Assembly (NCBI GenBank): GCA_019359245.1
Contig: JAHHHR010000010.1
Coordinates: 1 to 64,000, forward strand
Direction: 5' to 3'
Origin: Nostoc desertorum CM1-VF14
Lineage (GTDB): Bacteria > Cyanobacteriota > Cyanobacteriia > Cyanobacteriales > Nostocaceae
Length of the DNA: 64,000 nt
A program made the translations under genes and the position numbers. Positions within the stretch are counted from its first letter, which is position 1. Each line of letters opens with the position of its first letter. Positions 18,993 to 28,336 of this stretch are shown in pieces. Below the pieces are notes generated by a model that saw nothing but the letters and a program-made list of their open reading frames with translations, searched no databases and was not told where the DNA came from.

Positions 18993-19565
18993 AACAATAT
19001 CTTTGTTAAAAAAAGACTATGAAGACAGAGGGCTGATGTAGTAAAGTTATTTCTTCTACAATGATGTGCATTCGCTAAAAGTAACCCATGTTTGACATCT
19101 TATACTGTAGATCATGCCTGCGATCGCAGATAAATGCTACAACAATAAGCCAATAGAAAAATTGATATGAGAGTTTCACAAAAGATGCTTTAAGTAAATA
19201 TACACGCTGATATAAATAAATTTATTCATTTTGGTAGATGTAGGTATTTGCTATTTTTCGTAAATTTATGAATGCTTAAAATATGTTGTAAATAAACTTA
19301 TTAATATATTTATGAGTCCAACAGTAATAAAGATGCTCTCAATATTGTCAATTAATAATATAAAAATTTTATTACTGTCTGAAATCCAAAACACTTCTTT
19401 TTATCTGCTTTGAAATTTTTTAAGGATAAAAGCTTTAAAGTAGTAATATTGAGTTAATCCAAATAAATATACAAGCTTTAACCTTGAGATTAAGTTATAC
19501 AAGTTATTTTTAAACACATCTTTAGATTCGTTATTAACAGTAAAATTAGCTCTTGGTAATTTTTT
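18993..19565. promoter_or_regulatory. Divergent AT-rich promoter region, NRPS pair / glgX
   Basis: This 573-base interval is strikingly AT-rich from 19150 onward. It must hold promoters for the NRPS pair (minus) and glgX (plus). I see no confident -35/-10 pair, operator or RNA gene. Confidence 0.45.
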
Positions 19566-21692
19566 ATGTATGTAGCTGTATGGCCTGGGAATGTATACCC
19601 TTTGGGTGCTAGTTGGGATGGTAAAGGCACGAACTTTGCTTTATTTTCCGAAAATGCAACAGGTGTGGAACTTTGTTTATTTGATGCTGATAATCATGAA
19701 ATTCGCTTGCCTTTAACAGAAAAAAATAATTTTGTTTGGCACGCTTATCTACCAGGAGTAGGGCCTGGACAACGCTATGGGTTCAGAGTACATGGCCCTT
19801 GGGCCCCAGAACTTGGTCATCGATTTAACCCTAATAAACTACTAATTGATCCCTATGCTAAGGCAATTGATGGGGACTTTAGCGATAATCCAGCTAATTT
19901 TGGCTACTCTTTAGATGCACCAGAACAAGACTTGGCTTTTTCTGATTTAGATAATGCCGAAGTTATGCCGAAGTGTATTGTTGTTGATCAATCTTTTGAT
20001 TGGGGAGACGACAAACTACTTTCTATACCGTGGCACGAAACTATTATTTATGAAACTCACGTTAGAGGCTTTACTAAGCTACACCCAGAAATTCCAGAAG
20101 AATTACGTGGTACTTATGCAGGGCTAGCACATCCAGCCGCAATTCAATATCTTCAACAACTAGGAATCACATCTGTGGAATTGATGCCTGTGCATCACTT
20201 CTTATCCTCTCCAGGATTTCTGGCGGATAAAGGACTCAAAAACTATTGGGGCTACGATTCCATTAATTTTTTGACACCCTACTCCGGTTACAGTGCTAGT
20301 GGCTCACTCGGACAACAAGTGACCGAGTTTAAGCAGATGGTCAAGGACTTACACTCTGCTGGCATTGAAGTGATTTTAGATGTAGTTTATAACCACACTG
20401 GCGAAGGTAATCATTTAGGGCCAACATTATCGTTGCGAGGCATCGATAATGCTGTGTACTACCGCTTGGTTAAAGATAATTCCCGTTACAACATGGACTT
20501 CACAGGCTGCGGCAATTCTCTGAATGTGCGTCATGCCCAAGTTCTGAAGTTAATCATGGATAGCCTGCGCTATTGGGTAACAGAAATGCATGTTGATGGC
20601 TTTCGCTTTGACTTAGCTTCGGCATTAGCGCGAGAACTATATGAAGTAGATAATCTCGCAGCTTTTTTTGATATTATTCATCAAGATCCAGTTCTGGCAG
20701 ATGTGAAGCTGATTGCTGAACCTTGGGATTTGGGAGAAGGCGGTTATCAAGTTGGCAATTTTCCTTTACGTTGGTCTGAATGGAATGGCAGATATCGTGA
20801 TACTGTCCGGGATTTTTGGCGTGGTGAGGATGATAGCCTCGGACAATTTGCTTATTGTTTTACTGGCAGCCCTGACCTTTACCAAGCAAACGGGCGTAAT
20901 CCCAGTGCCAGTATTAATTTCATAACTGCTCATGATGGCTTCACGCTCAATGATTTGGTCAGCTACAACGAAAAGCATAATCAGGCTAACGGCGAAGATA
21001 GCCGGGATGGGGAAAGCCATAACCGCTCTTGGAATTGCGGTGTAGAAGGAGAAACCGATAACCCAGACGTAATCCGCTTACGGGAACGTCAGCGACGCAA
21101 CTTTTTAGCAACTCTAATGCTGTCGCAAGGCGTACCCATGCTACTAGCAGGAGATGAAATTGGTTGCACCCAGAAGGGTAATAACAATGCTTACTGCCAA
21201 GATAATGAAATTTCCTGGCGTGATTGGAGTTTACAAAAGTCTAATTCCGAACTACTAGATTTTAGCCGCGAACTGATTGATTTTCGTCATAAGCATCCAG
21301 TATTTAGACGGCGTAAGTGGTTTCAAGGTCGTCCTATTCACGGTTTTGGGATCAATGATATTGGTTGGTTTAATGCCGATGGTAGCGAAATGACTGAAAA
21401 GCAGTGGCTAGTTAGTTATGCCAAAGCTATGGAAATTTTCTTGAATGGCGAGGGCATTCTTACTCCTGGCCGCCGTGGTGAACGGATTATTGATGAGAGC
21501 TTTCTGTTATTTTTTAATGCTCACTACGAAACTATTGAGTTTGCCTTACCCAATGTTTTTAAGGACAGGGGATGGGAAATAGTTATTGACACTAATGAAT
21601 CTCGTTTCCTTAGCCCAGGAAAATTGATTATGGGTGAGCAAACTGTGCCAGTTACAGACCGTTCTATCATGTTGTTACGTCGTCTTGCTTAG
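19566..21692 (+). CDS. glgX: Glycogen debranching enzyme GlgX (GH13 isoamylase type)
   Basis: Protein of 708 residues that hydrolyses alpha-1,6 branches of glycogen or limit dextrins in the cytosol. An N-terminal CBM48-like domain (GTNFALFSENATGVELCLFD) precedes the GH13 barrel. The barrel shows DVVYNHTGEG, the nucleophile in VDGFRFDLAS, the acid in AEPWD and the third carboxylate in TAHDGFTLND. Length fits the GlgX/TreX family. Spacing after AEPWD (LGEGGYQVGNFP) is typical of isoamylase-type enzymes. The ATG start has only a poor ribosome-binding site. Confidence 0.95.
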   Translation: MYVAVWPGNVYPLGASWDGKGTNFALFSENATGVELCLFDADNHEIRLPLTEKNNFVWHAYLPGVGPGQRYGFRVHGPWAPELGHRFNPNKLLIDPYAKAIDGDFSDNPANFGYSLDAPEQDLAFSDLDNAEVMPKCIVVDQSFDWGDDKLLSIPWHETIIYETHVRGFTKLHPEIPEELRGTYAGLAHPAAIQYLQQLGITSVELMPVHHFLSSPGFLADKGLKNYWGYDSINFLTPYSGYSASGSLGQQVTEFKQMVKDLHSAGIEVILDVVYNHTGEGNHLGPTLSLRGIDNAVYYRLVKDNSRYNMDFTGCGNSLNVRHAQVLKLIMDSLRYWVTEMHVDGFRFDLASALARELYEVDNLAAFFDIIHQDPVLADVKLIAEPWDLGEGGYQVGNFPLRWSEWNGRYRDTVRDFWRGEDDSLGQFAYCFTGSPDLYQANGRNPSASINFITAHDGFTLNDLVSYNEKHNQANGEDSRDGESHNRSWNCGVEGETDNPDVIRLRERQRRNFLATLMLSQGVPMLLAGDEIGCTQKGNNNAYCQDNEISWRDWSLQKSNSELLDFSRELIDFRHKHPVFRRRKWFQGRPIHGFGINDIGWFNADGSEMTEKQWLVSYAKAMEIFLNGEGILTPGRRGERIIDESFLLFFNAHYETIEFALPNVFKDRGWEIVIDTNESRFLSPGKLIMGEQTVPVTDRSIMLLRRLA

Positions 21693-22159
21693 TAGCACAA
21701 AAATATCAAGTGTTAAACGGTTTTTCGTTCTAGACAGAAACCGCCCAGAACTGAAGTTCCGCGGCTCATAGCTAAAGTCCGTTAAAACGGACTATAAACT
21801 TTTCTCAGTCGTCTTTAGACGACTTTCGCTATTAGACTCAGAATTCATTCTGAGGCGGACTAGATGAGAATGAATAGCCCTGGATTTAGGACTACTATAT
21901 CAATATGTCTAGGAATGGTGGGTTTTGTGCAATATAGCGCCCTGCTTTAGCCTCGCCATGCTTGTGCTGGAGTCTAAGCCGACTATGAAGCGATCGCTTC
22001 TGATACTAAAGTGAGTTTACTTCAATAAAGCTATATTTGACCTATTGAAAAGTTTCTGGCTATTGCTTTTACAAAAGTCTGGCGCTAACAATTTATAAGT
22101 CTAATGATTGGTTTTTGTAGTAAACTTTTATCCGAAAATCCGAAACATTATCATAATAA
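21693..22159. other. Intergenic region with twin-hairpin repeat
   Basis: Apart from the repeat at 21772-21854, this 467-base stretch shows a HIP1 site and no gene. The SprT-like gene promoter should lie in its last 100 bases. Confidence 0.45.
21772..21854. repeat. REP-like palindromic repeat, three consecutive hairpins
   Basis: Hairpin 1 is agtccgtt/aacggact (21776-21793), hairpin 2 agtcgtct/agacgact (21807-21824) and hairpin 3 ctcagaat/attctgag (about 21837-21854). Flanks such as ctaaagt and cgctattag are of a kind common in Nostoc intergenic repeats. It may double as a glgX terminator. Confidence 0.6.
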
Positions 22160-23119
22160 ATGAACATTGATAATATCCGATTAAAAAATATTAAAACACA
22201 ACAGAATATTATTTTGCAATCAATTTTTAATTTAGTATCTAATTCTACTTTAAAATCTACACAGACTCAACAAATAACACAAAGTTTAGTAAAAATAGTA
22301 ACAGCAATTGAAGAAATTTGTTTTAACAAACAAGCAACACCAGCAAACCTAAGCCGTTCATCGCGGCAAATCTACTCTTGGATGAAGTTTTTAACGGACG
22401 AGGTTAACCTAAAACTTCACCTAGAAAGTACTTGTCGTGTGCAGCAAATTGCTAAGAAAATGTTAGCAAAACATAGAAAGGAATCAGTAAAACTAATGAT
22501 TGAGTTCACTAGTTTTGCACTTTTATACAAGGGTAAAAGGTCTGGTGATACTGCTCATATTATTGTTAATGAGGGATTTATTAATGCGCCCGAAGAAGTA
22601 ATGACAGCGTTGGTAGAATCTGCTCTTTTTGGGAGAAATCAAGATAATACGCGACTAATTAGGTCGTTTGCCAGCTCTGAAGAATATAGCAATGTACTGC
22701 TAGAGCTTGATTTAATTGTGGAAGTAATTGCAGAAAACCCACAAGGTAAGTTTTATAACCTAAATGAGTTATTTGACAAACTAAACTGTGAATATTTTGC
22801 TGCAACTCTTGCCAAACCGCGTCTTGCATGGAGCCAAATTCACACTTACCGGAAGTTTGGGCACTATGAGCCAGCTAGAGATAGGGTGGTGATCAGCTTA
22901 ACCCTTGACAATGATAGTGTCCCTGAATTTGTGAGTGAGTTTGTCTTATATCACGAATTGCTGCACAAGTACCACGGCACAAATTGGGTTCAGGGGAGAA
23001 GAATGGTTCACACAAGAGAGTTTCGTGCCAGTGAAAGCCAGTTCAAACTGTACAAGGAAGCATCAACATGGCTGGAAAACTTAGCAACTGGTCAAAGCAG
23101 TAAACGGCGACATTTTTAA
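22160..23119 (+). CDS. SprT-like zinc metalloprotein
   Basis: Protein of 319 residues. The C-terminal third (about 200-300) resembles the SprT-like/zincin fold: it starts LNELFDKLNCEYFAATLAKP, has an Arg-rich strand, and then YHELLHKYHG, matching the HExxH zinc-binding helix. A later E/H-containing segment (HTREFRASE) may supply the third ligand. The N-terminal 190 residues are helical and unrecognised. A protease role is inferred from the motif. The stop lies 4 bases from the convergent HAD gene, leaving no room for a conventional shared terminator. Confidence 0.7.
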   Translation: MNIDNIRLKNIKTQQNIILQSIFNLVSNSTLKSTQTQQITQSLVKIVTAIEEICFNKQATPANLSRSSRQIYSWMKFLTDEVNLKLHLESTCRVQQIAKKMLAKHRKESVKLMIEFTSFALLYKGKRSGDTAHIIVNEGFINAPEEVMTALVESALFGRNQDNTRLIRSFASSEEYSNVLLELDLIVEVIAENPQGKFYNLNELFDKLNCEYFAATLAKPRLAWSQIHTYRKFGHYEPARDRVVISLTLDNDSVPEFVSEFVLYHELLHKYHGTNWVQGRRMVHTREFRASESQFKLYKEASTWLENLATGQSSKRRHF

Positions 23120-23123
23120 ATGA

Positions 23124-23810
23124 TTATTTGCTCGTCATTGCTTTGGTTACTAGAGGTGAGGTTTCATAATGTGCTAACAAGTCAGCAGGCTCATTGTAAA
23201 TTGCGATCGCATCTTTTAACTGACTATCATCAAAACCACCGCAACGAAACGCAATCACGCCGACACCAGCTTTATTTGCAGACTCAATATCGTAGGGAGT
23301 ATCGCCCAGCATTACTACCTCGGATGGCTGCATCTTCAACTGACTCAAAGCCACTTCCACAATATCTGGAGCGGGTTTGGAAGCTTCGGCATCGCTAGAT
23401 GTTGCCGCCTCATCCTGACTGAGTAAATCATCAACTTGTCCAGCTTTGAGCAACACTGACAGTTCTTGACTCGTTGCTGAAGTAGCGATGATTAAACGCA
23501 ACCCTTCATGCTGCATCTTCAATATTAGTTGCCGCGTACCACTGGCAGGAGCCAGATTTTTCCCAAACTTGTTGATGATCAGTTCTTTGCGTTTGTTGGC
23601 GATTTCCTTACCTTTTCCTTCTTTATCAGAAAGTCCTGGCGCAAACTTAGGAATAATCTGGTCGCCTCCCATGCCAATCAGTGGTCGAACTTGCTCGAAC
23701 TCTACCTCATAGCCAAATGCTGCAAATGCTTCTACCCAGGCTTGAGCATGGGCATCATTACTGATAACAAGTGTCCCATCTACATCTAAAATTACGCCCT
23801 GATATGCCAT
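23124..23810 (-). CDS. HAD-family phosphatase (phosphoglycolate-phosphatase-like)
   Basis: Protein of 228 residues. Motif I is ILDVDGTLV at the N-terminus (nucleophile and acid Asp). An alpha-helical cap follows (about 18-85). Motif II is the IIATSA region, and motifs III and IV are represented by KPAPD and VMLGDTPYDIESA. The overall plan matches class-I HAD phosphatases of the Gph/beta-phosphoglucomutase group. The substrate cannot be named from sequence. ATG start; convergent with the SprT-like gene. Confidence 0.85.
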   Translation of the reverse strand: MAYQGVILDVDGTLVISNDAHAQAWVEAFAAFGYEVEFEQVRPLIGMGGDQIIPKFAPGLSDKEGKGKEIANKRKELIINKFGKNLAPASGTRQLILKMQHEGLRLIIATSATSQELSVLLKAGQVDDLLSQDEAATSSDAEASKPAPDIVEVALSQLKMQPSEVVMLGDTPYDIESANKAGVGVIAFRCGGFDDSQLKDAIAIYNEPADLLAHYETSPLVTKAMTSK

Positions 23811-23904
23811 TGAGAAATTTCCAGGTTACTTTAAGCCTCTACACTACTGAAAAGTTGTTGCCATAACCTCTACCTTGGTTGTTACTTCCAATGGCAGAGT
23901 CAAA

Positions 23905-24125
23905 GAAGAGGAAAAGGGGCAGGGGGCAGGGGGAGCAAAGAGAATATTTTAGTAATTTTTACTATCTGAACACCCGTGAATACAGTTATTTATTTCTCTC
24001 CCCCTGCCTCCCCTACCTCCCGCGCTTACCCATCTCACTTTGGAGCATTGCTCCCCCCCTAAATTTATGTATGGGGTTCTCCCCCTTGCTCCCTGCCCCC
24101 TGCTCCCCTGCCTGTTCGTTCTTCC
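23905..24125. repeat. CCCCTGC-type heptamer repeats flanking and entering the SDR gene
   Basis: G-rich (gggggcaggg) and C-rich (ccccctgc, ctccctgcc) runs occur at 23908-23935, 23998-24020 and 24078-24112 in inverted arrangement. They belong to the short tandemly repeated sequences known in heterocystous cyanobacteria. The right part encodes the last residues of the SDR protein. Confidence 0.7.
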
Positions 24126-24928
24126 ATACCGAAGAGGCGGCGAAAAGCTGACTGCATCAAATTAGGAGACAAGTGATAAACAGCTTTCCAAAAGTTTGTT
24201 GTGCCTACCATGACATCAGAACGCTGATCCTTTACTGCTTCCCAAATTGATTTTGCTACATCTTCAGGCTTTTCTAGTACAGGAGCTTGAATTGCTTTAC
24301 CTACCAACTCAGAACGCGCTTGAGCCGTTTCTTCGTCCTTACCGCGAAAGATTGCCCGTTCCATCAGTTGAGTACTGATAAAACTGGGATAAATTCCGCT
24401 AACGTGAATGCCTTTAGGTGATAACTCTGCGTGTAACGATTTTGTCAAGCCAGTTACGGCGTATTTAGTGGTTGTGTAAGGAATGTGATAAGGAATTGGT
24501 TCTATACCACCAATAGAGCTGACATTAACAATGGTTCCTTTGCGACGTTCTAAGAAATGGGGCAGGATGGCATTAATAGTATGGATGTAGCCCCACAAAT
24601 TGGTATCAATTATCTGATGCCAATCATCTAAGCTAAAATCCTCAACAGGCCCTAAGCAAAAGATACCTGCATTATTAATTAATACGTCTATGTGACCGAA
24701 ATGATCTATTCCCTTCTGGATCAGATTATTTACTTGTAAAGGATCTTTGACATCTGTTGAAATTGCGATCGCTTCTCGTCCAAGTTCCCGTATCTGTGCA
24801 GCAGTAGCTTCTAAACGGTCAAGTTGACGAGCGGCCAACACCACATCATAGTTGTGACGGGCAAATAATAATGCTGTAGCTTTGCCAATTCCTTGAGAAG
24901 CGCCTGTAATAATTACTGTATTTGTCAT
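24065..24928 (-). CDS. Short-chain dehydrogenase/reductase (SDR)
   Basis: Protein of 287 residues. The NAD(P)-binding motif TGASQGIG is at 8-15, NNAG near 88, the catalytic Ser in VSSIGG near 141, and the YTTTK catalytic Tyr/Lys pair near 153-157. This is a classical SDR oxidoreductase; the substrate is unknown. The last about 17 residues (ERTGRGAGGREQGGEPHT) are encoded by the C-rich repeat, so the natural C-terminus has probably been extended by repeat insertion. Confidence 0.9.
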   Translation of the reverse strand: MTNTVIITGASQGIGKATALLFARHNYDVVLAARQLDRLEATAAQIRELGREAIAISTDVKDPLQVNNLIQKGIDHFGHIDVLINNAGIFCLGPVEDFSLDDWHQIIDTNLWGYIHTINAILPHFLERRKGTIVNVSSIGGIEPIPYHIPYTTTKYAVTGLTKSLHAELSPKGIHVSGIYPSFISTQLMERAIFRGKDEETAQARSELVGKAIQAPVLEKPEDVAKSIWEAVKDQRSDVMVGTTNFWKAVYHLSPNLMQSAFRRLFGMEERTGRGAGGREQGGEPHT

Positions 24929-25001
24929 AATGTTAGTTGCTTTTTTTGTGCGTCTTAGAGGTTGTTTTAAAAATGGTACTTAATGTATCCAAAACTTTAA
25001 A

Positions 25002-25020
25002 TCCTCCTTAAAAAGGAGGA
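25002..25020 (-). terminator. Hairpin downstream of the 79-residue ORF
   Basis: tcctcctt (25002-25009) pairs perfectly with aaggagga (25013-25020) across a 3-base loop. Read on the minus strand it follows the stop at 25063 and is trailed by tttaaagtttt, fitting a rho-independent terminator. Confidence 0.55.
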
Positions 25021-25062
25021 CTTTGAGAAACTTATATTCTTCCGATTAATCAACAACGCCAA

Positions 25063-25302
25063 TTATTGGTGCGTTTTAATTTCCTTGAGTAACGCCTCAT
25101 CAGAGTATTCTTCTTCCCATTTGCCTTTTAACTTCAGCCGTACAGACTGTGCGCCACCACTAGGAGTACACACAACCCAGTAAGTATCTGATTCTCCTTC
25201 GACTTCAGCTGCTTCTTGAGCTTTTGAGGTGTCAGAAAGACCCGAAAATGCTTGAATACAAGTCCATGTAATTCCATCTGAATCTTTAATTTCTCTTTCC
25301 AT
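25063..25302 (-). CDS. Small conserved-looking protein, function unknown
   Basis: Protein of 79 residues (MEREIKDSDGITWTCIQAFSGLSD...), acidic and soluble, without signal peptide or membrane segment. It starts 13 bases after the stop of the cytochrome gene and is followed by a hairpin, so it likely closes that operon. I do not recognise the family. Confidence 0.6.
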   Translation of the reverse strand: MEREIKDSDGITWTCIQAFSGLSDTSKAQEAAEVEGESDTYWVVCTPSGGAQSVRLKLKGKWEEEYSDEALLKEIKTHQ

Positions 25303-25314
25303 GTATGTTTTTAG

Positions 25315-27378
25315 TTAGCGTGAACTTGGTAAAATTTCTGGTTGATCGTCCAAACTGAGCAGGAATTGAATTAAATCTGTCTGTTCTTGAGTGGTAAAGC
25401 CAGCTTCTGCATCTACCCAATAAGCGTGTCCTCTGCCGTCTACATTCGACTGTTGCAAATCTGGATTAGCTTGGTTAACTGCAACCATTGCCTCACGAAG
25501 ATTACGGTCAACTAACACCCGTAAGCTTGCTTGTGCATCGGGTAAAATATTTTGCATTAATGTACCAGCCATACCAAGTTGCTCAGGATTTGCTACGACA
25601 AATTTTCCGTCCTGTTCAGCTTGCTTTAATGCTGAAGCACTAGCAGCCACGCCTCCATCATGTAAATAAGGCGCAGTTAGATACAACCCAATCAAGCTTG
25701 TTACTTTATAACCACCGGCTGGATTGTTCATACCAAAAGCTAACTGTTGCGCTTTTTGTGGGGTAATATCTGTAGGAACTTCTAATACCAGAGGATTAGA
25801 TTGTAAGGGAACAGAGACACTGTTGGGATAGGTTTGGGGTGTGGTGAAGTTCTTAGCGAATGGCGCTAATGTTGGGGCGCGTGATGGTTGAGTTCCAATC
25901 TCGTTTTGAGCGATGACATCATGATTAGTAAAGTAGCGTCCACTATGACAGTCTATGCAGCCAGCACGATTAAATACAGCCGCCCCTTTTTCTAGAGATG
26001 CAACATCACTAACTTGAATCGGTGGTGGTGCCAGAGTATTTTGCCAAGCAGACATCGCATTAAGCTGTTCGCCAACGGGGAAGCCAGGGGAAGATGCCAT
26101 TAAACCATCTAACATAAAGGGTGAACCTTTCGGATATCCAGGCATCCGAATTACTTCATTAATTGCAGGTTCTCCAGGAGTAGGATCGATTTTGTCGAAA
26201 AATTCTGATGGTTTTGCATCTTCAGGTAATTTAAAAGCTGGATTTGCGGCATTTTGCAGAATCACGCCTAAATAGGTTTCCTTATCAATGCCTAATAAAG
26301 CTTGACTCCCATCAGCGCCATTTGTCGCATCTGAATTTGTGGCGTGGACGTTGCTATTTAAGGTAGTCAAACCGTGAAACCAACCAATTGCCGAATGACC
26401 ACTCCAACCGTAAGGCCAGGCATCAAAAGTATAAGATGATGGGATTTGTGAGGGATTGTTTACTAGAGTGCCAGTGGAATCAAAGTTTCCAGGCGGCCAA
26501 GTTAGGAGTTTTGCATCAACTGCATCTTCTAAAGTTTTGGCATCTGGTAAGCGGGATTCTATACCCTCAGCGTTAATGTAAGTATGCTCTCCCGCCGCAA
26601 TTTGGGTAGGATTAACATCTGTTTGGCGAAACATGGCTGCGGAATTAGTGGCAAATGCCAAAACCAAACCCGTATTAACGTCATTATTTGGTGCGCCTTC
26701 TAGAATGCGTCCAGTCTTGTTGTCAAGTGTGGCGTGACATAAAGCACACGTAATACCAAATCTCAACTTACCTTTAGTGAAGCTGGCACGCATACCCAGT
26801 GGTACAAGGGAATTTGCAAGGACATCTAATCCTGTATTCAAAAGTGTGCCAGCTTTAAAAGTGCGTCCACCAACTGTTACATCTTCATTTATAGGAATTC
26901 GGAGATTGGTTGTATGCTTACCGCCAAGTTTAGCGATCGCCTGACCCACGGTTATCATATTAATCGGGCCGTTCAGCGCCCCAACTACATCAGTTTGGAA
27001 AATTTCATTACCAAAAGTTTCCGAGTAAAAAGCATCCCGCCCTAGCTTTAAAGTTTCCTCAGTAACAGCAAATGCCCCATTTTCAGCGGATAGTTGTTTG
27101 CGTCCCTCTTCTGTATTTAGTAAACGTGTTGCCTCTTCTTTATTAATCGCGTATCCCAAAACATCATAAGAACCAACTTCTTGAGGTGCAGCCTGTGTCA
27201 CAGGTGTAAAAGTCTTATCTAGACTGGGAGTTTTACCTAAAACAAATTCTAGTCTGGAGGCGAAGAAGCTAACAAAAATAACTAAAAATAACAGTATCCC
27301 AATAGTTCCCCATCTATTTTTTTGAGGCTCCACTTTTGGAGGATTGGAATCTATGGCGATACCTGGGTCAGTTTTCAT
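25315..27378 (-). CDS. Membrane-anchored di-haem c-type cytochrome
   Basis: Protein of 687 residues from the ATG at 27378; an upstream frame to 27486 overlaps the esterase gene and is less likely. An N-terminal membrane segment (WGTIGILLFLVIFVSFFA) anchors a periplasmic or lumenal domain. Two CxxCH haem sites are visible: CALCH in the middle and CIDCH about two thirds along. This arrangement recalls the di-haem cytochrome c peroxidase/RoxA-like group, but size and spacing are not those of a standard CcpA. It lies just downstream of an exported esterase and a VKOR-like gene, suggesting an exported redox unit. The electron partner is unknown. Confidence 0.8.
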   Translation of the reverse strand: MKTDPGIAIDSNPPKVEPQKNRWGTIGILLFLVIFVSFFASRLEFVLGKTPSLDKTFTPVTQAAPQEVGSYDVLGYAINKEEATRLLNTEEGRKQLSAENGAFAVTEETLKLGRDAFYSETFGNEIFQTDVVGALNGPINMITVGQAIAKLGGKHTTNLRIPINEDVTVGGRTFKAGTLLNTGLDVLANSLVPLGMRASFTKGKLRFGITCALCHATLDNKTGRILEGAPNNDVNTGLVLAFATNSAAMFRQTDVNPTQIAAGEHTYINAEGIESRLPDAKTLEDAVDAKLLTWPPGNFDSTGTLVNNPSQIPSSYTFDAWPYGWSGHSAIGWFHGLTTLNSNVHATNSDATNGADGSQALLGIDKETYLGVILQNAANPAFKLPEDAKPSEFFDKIDPTPGEPAINEVIRMPGYPKGSPFMLDGLMASSPGFPVGEQLNAMSAWQNTLAPPPIQVSDVASLEKGAAVFNRAGCIDCHSGRYFTNHDVIAQNEIGTQPSRAPTLAPFAKNFTTPQTYPNSVSVPLQSNPLVLEVPTDITPQKAQQLAFGMNNPAGGYKVTSLIGLYLTAPYLHDGGVAASASALKQAEQDGKFVVANPEQLGMAGTLMQNILPDAQASLRVLVDRNLREAMVAVNQANPDLQQSNVDGRGHAYWVDAEAGFTTQEQTDLIQFLLSLDDQPEILPSSR

Positions 27379-27388
27379 AGTTTTGATG

Positions 27389-28234
27389 TCACGAATGAAA
27401 CACTTTATCCGGTGCTGATTGAGTAAACCACTCCATAGCTCTTTCGGCGATCGCAGTAGGAACTGTATGTAACCCGTTGAACTCACGGTATTCTAGGTCA
27501 TAGCCTGCTTGTTTTAACTGCTGCACAATTCGGCGACTGCACCGTTCAATCGGTAACACCGTATCGAACTTTCCATGAGAGATGAATACACGCGGTTTCC
27601 CGGATTGGCTAGCAGGAGCCATGAATCCGGGTGAAAAAGCAATAATGTGGTTAAACAGGTCGCCATTGGTAATGCCAACCGAAAGGGCGTAGGAAGCACC
27701 ATCAGAGAAACCAGCGATCGCTACCTGGTTCGGAGCGATCGCATAATGACTGAAAGTTTGTGCTAGTGCCCGATCGATAAAGGCAATATCAGGGCCATAG
27801 CCACCCCGAATAATGTCCCAAGTTTGTTGGCGTGAGTCTACTGCCAACAGAATTGTCCCAAAGCGATTTGCCAGATGACGGAGGATTTTAAGCGCCCCCT
27901 CTGCATCGCCTCCGGCTCCATGAAATATCAACACCAGGGGAGCGGGCTGATCTGCTTGATAGGTTTTAGGTACATAGACAAAACCATCTCGCTGCCCATC
28001 TAGCCCTAGTGGGTGTAATCCAGTCAAAGCGGTTGTTGTAGGGCGAGTTGGCCGGGACAACAACTGTCCTTCAGTAGCTCTAGAATCAACTTGCTTTGAG
28101 CTTTCCATAACTAATAAGTTCCGCTTTTGGCAATTGGATAGTTGAGAGGCAGCGAGTGGTAAAATCATCCCTGCTAGCCCGAACTGGAGTAGTTGTCGTC
28201 GTGTCCAGTCAGGAGGATTGTTGTTTTGTGTCAT
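27389..28234 (-). CDS. Exported esterase, PHB-depolymerase-like alpha/beta hydrolase
   Basis: Protein of 281 residues. The N-terminus carries a twin-arginine-like signal (TRRQLLQFGLAG) ending near LSNC. The hydrolase core shows LIFHGAGG (oxyanion), the nucleophile in AGFSDGASYA, FISHGKFDTVLP (acid Asp) and a His in FNGLHTVP. This is the feruloyl-esterase/PHB-depolymerase-like group. I chose the ATG at 28234, preceded by GAGG with about 8-base spacing; a frame seven codons longer exists. Its stop is 10 bases before the cytochrome start, implying one transcript. Confidence 0.82.
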   Translation of the reverse strand: MTQNNNPPDWTRRQLLQFGLAGMILPLAASQLSNCQKRNLLVMESSKQVDSRATEGQLLSRPTRPTTTALTGLHPLGLDGQRDGFVYVPKTYQADQPAPLVLIFHGAGGDAEGALKILRHLANRFGTILLAVDSRQQTWDIIRGGYGPDIAFIDRALAQTFSHYAIAPNQVAIAGFSDGASYALSVGITNGDLFNHIIAFSPGFMAPASQSGKPRVFISHGKFDTVLPIERCSRRIVQQLKQAGYDLEYREFNGLHTVPTAIAERAMEWFTQSAPDKVFHS

Positions 28235-28336
28235 TGCGATCGCCTCAATCAGCAATTAGCTGACACTACACCGGAGGATTTAAAACGAACCGCAGAGGCA
28301 CAGAGAATACAGAGAGAAATATTCTAAAACTTTTGA

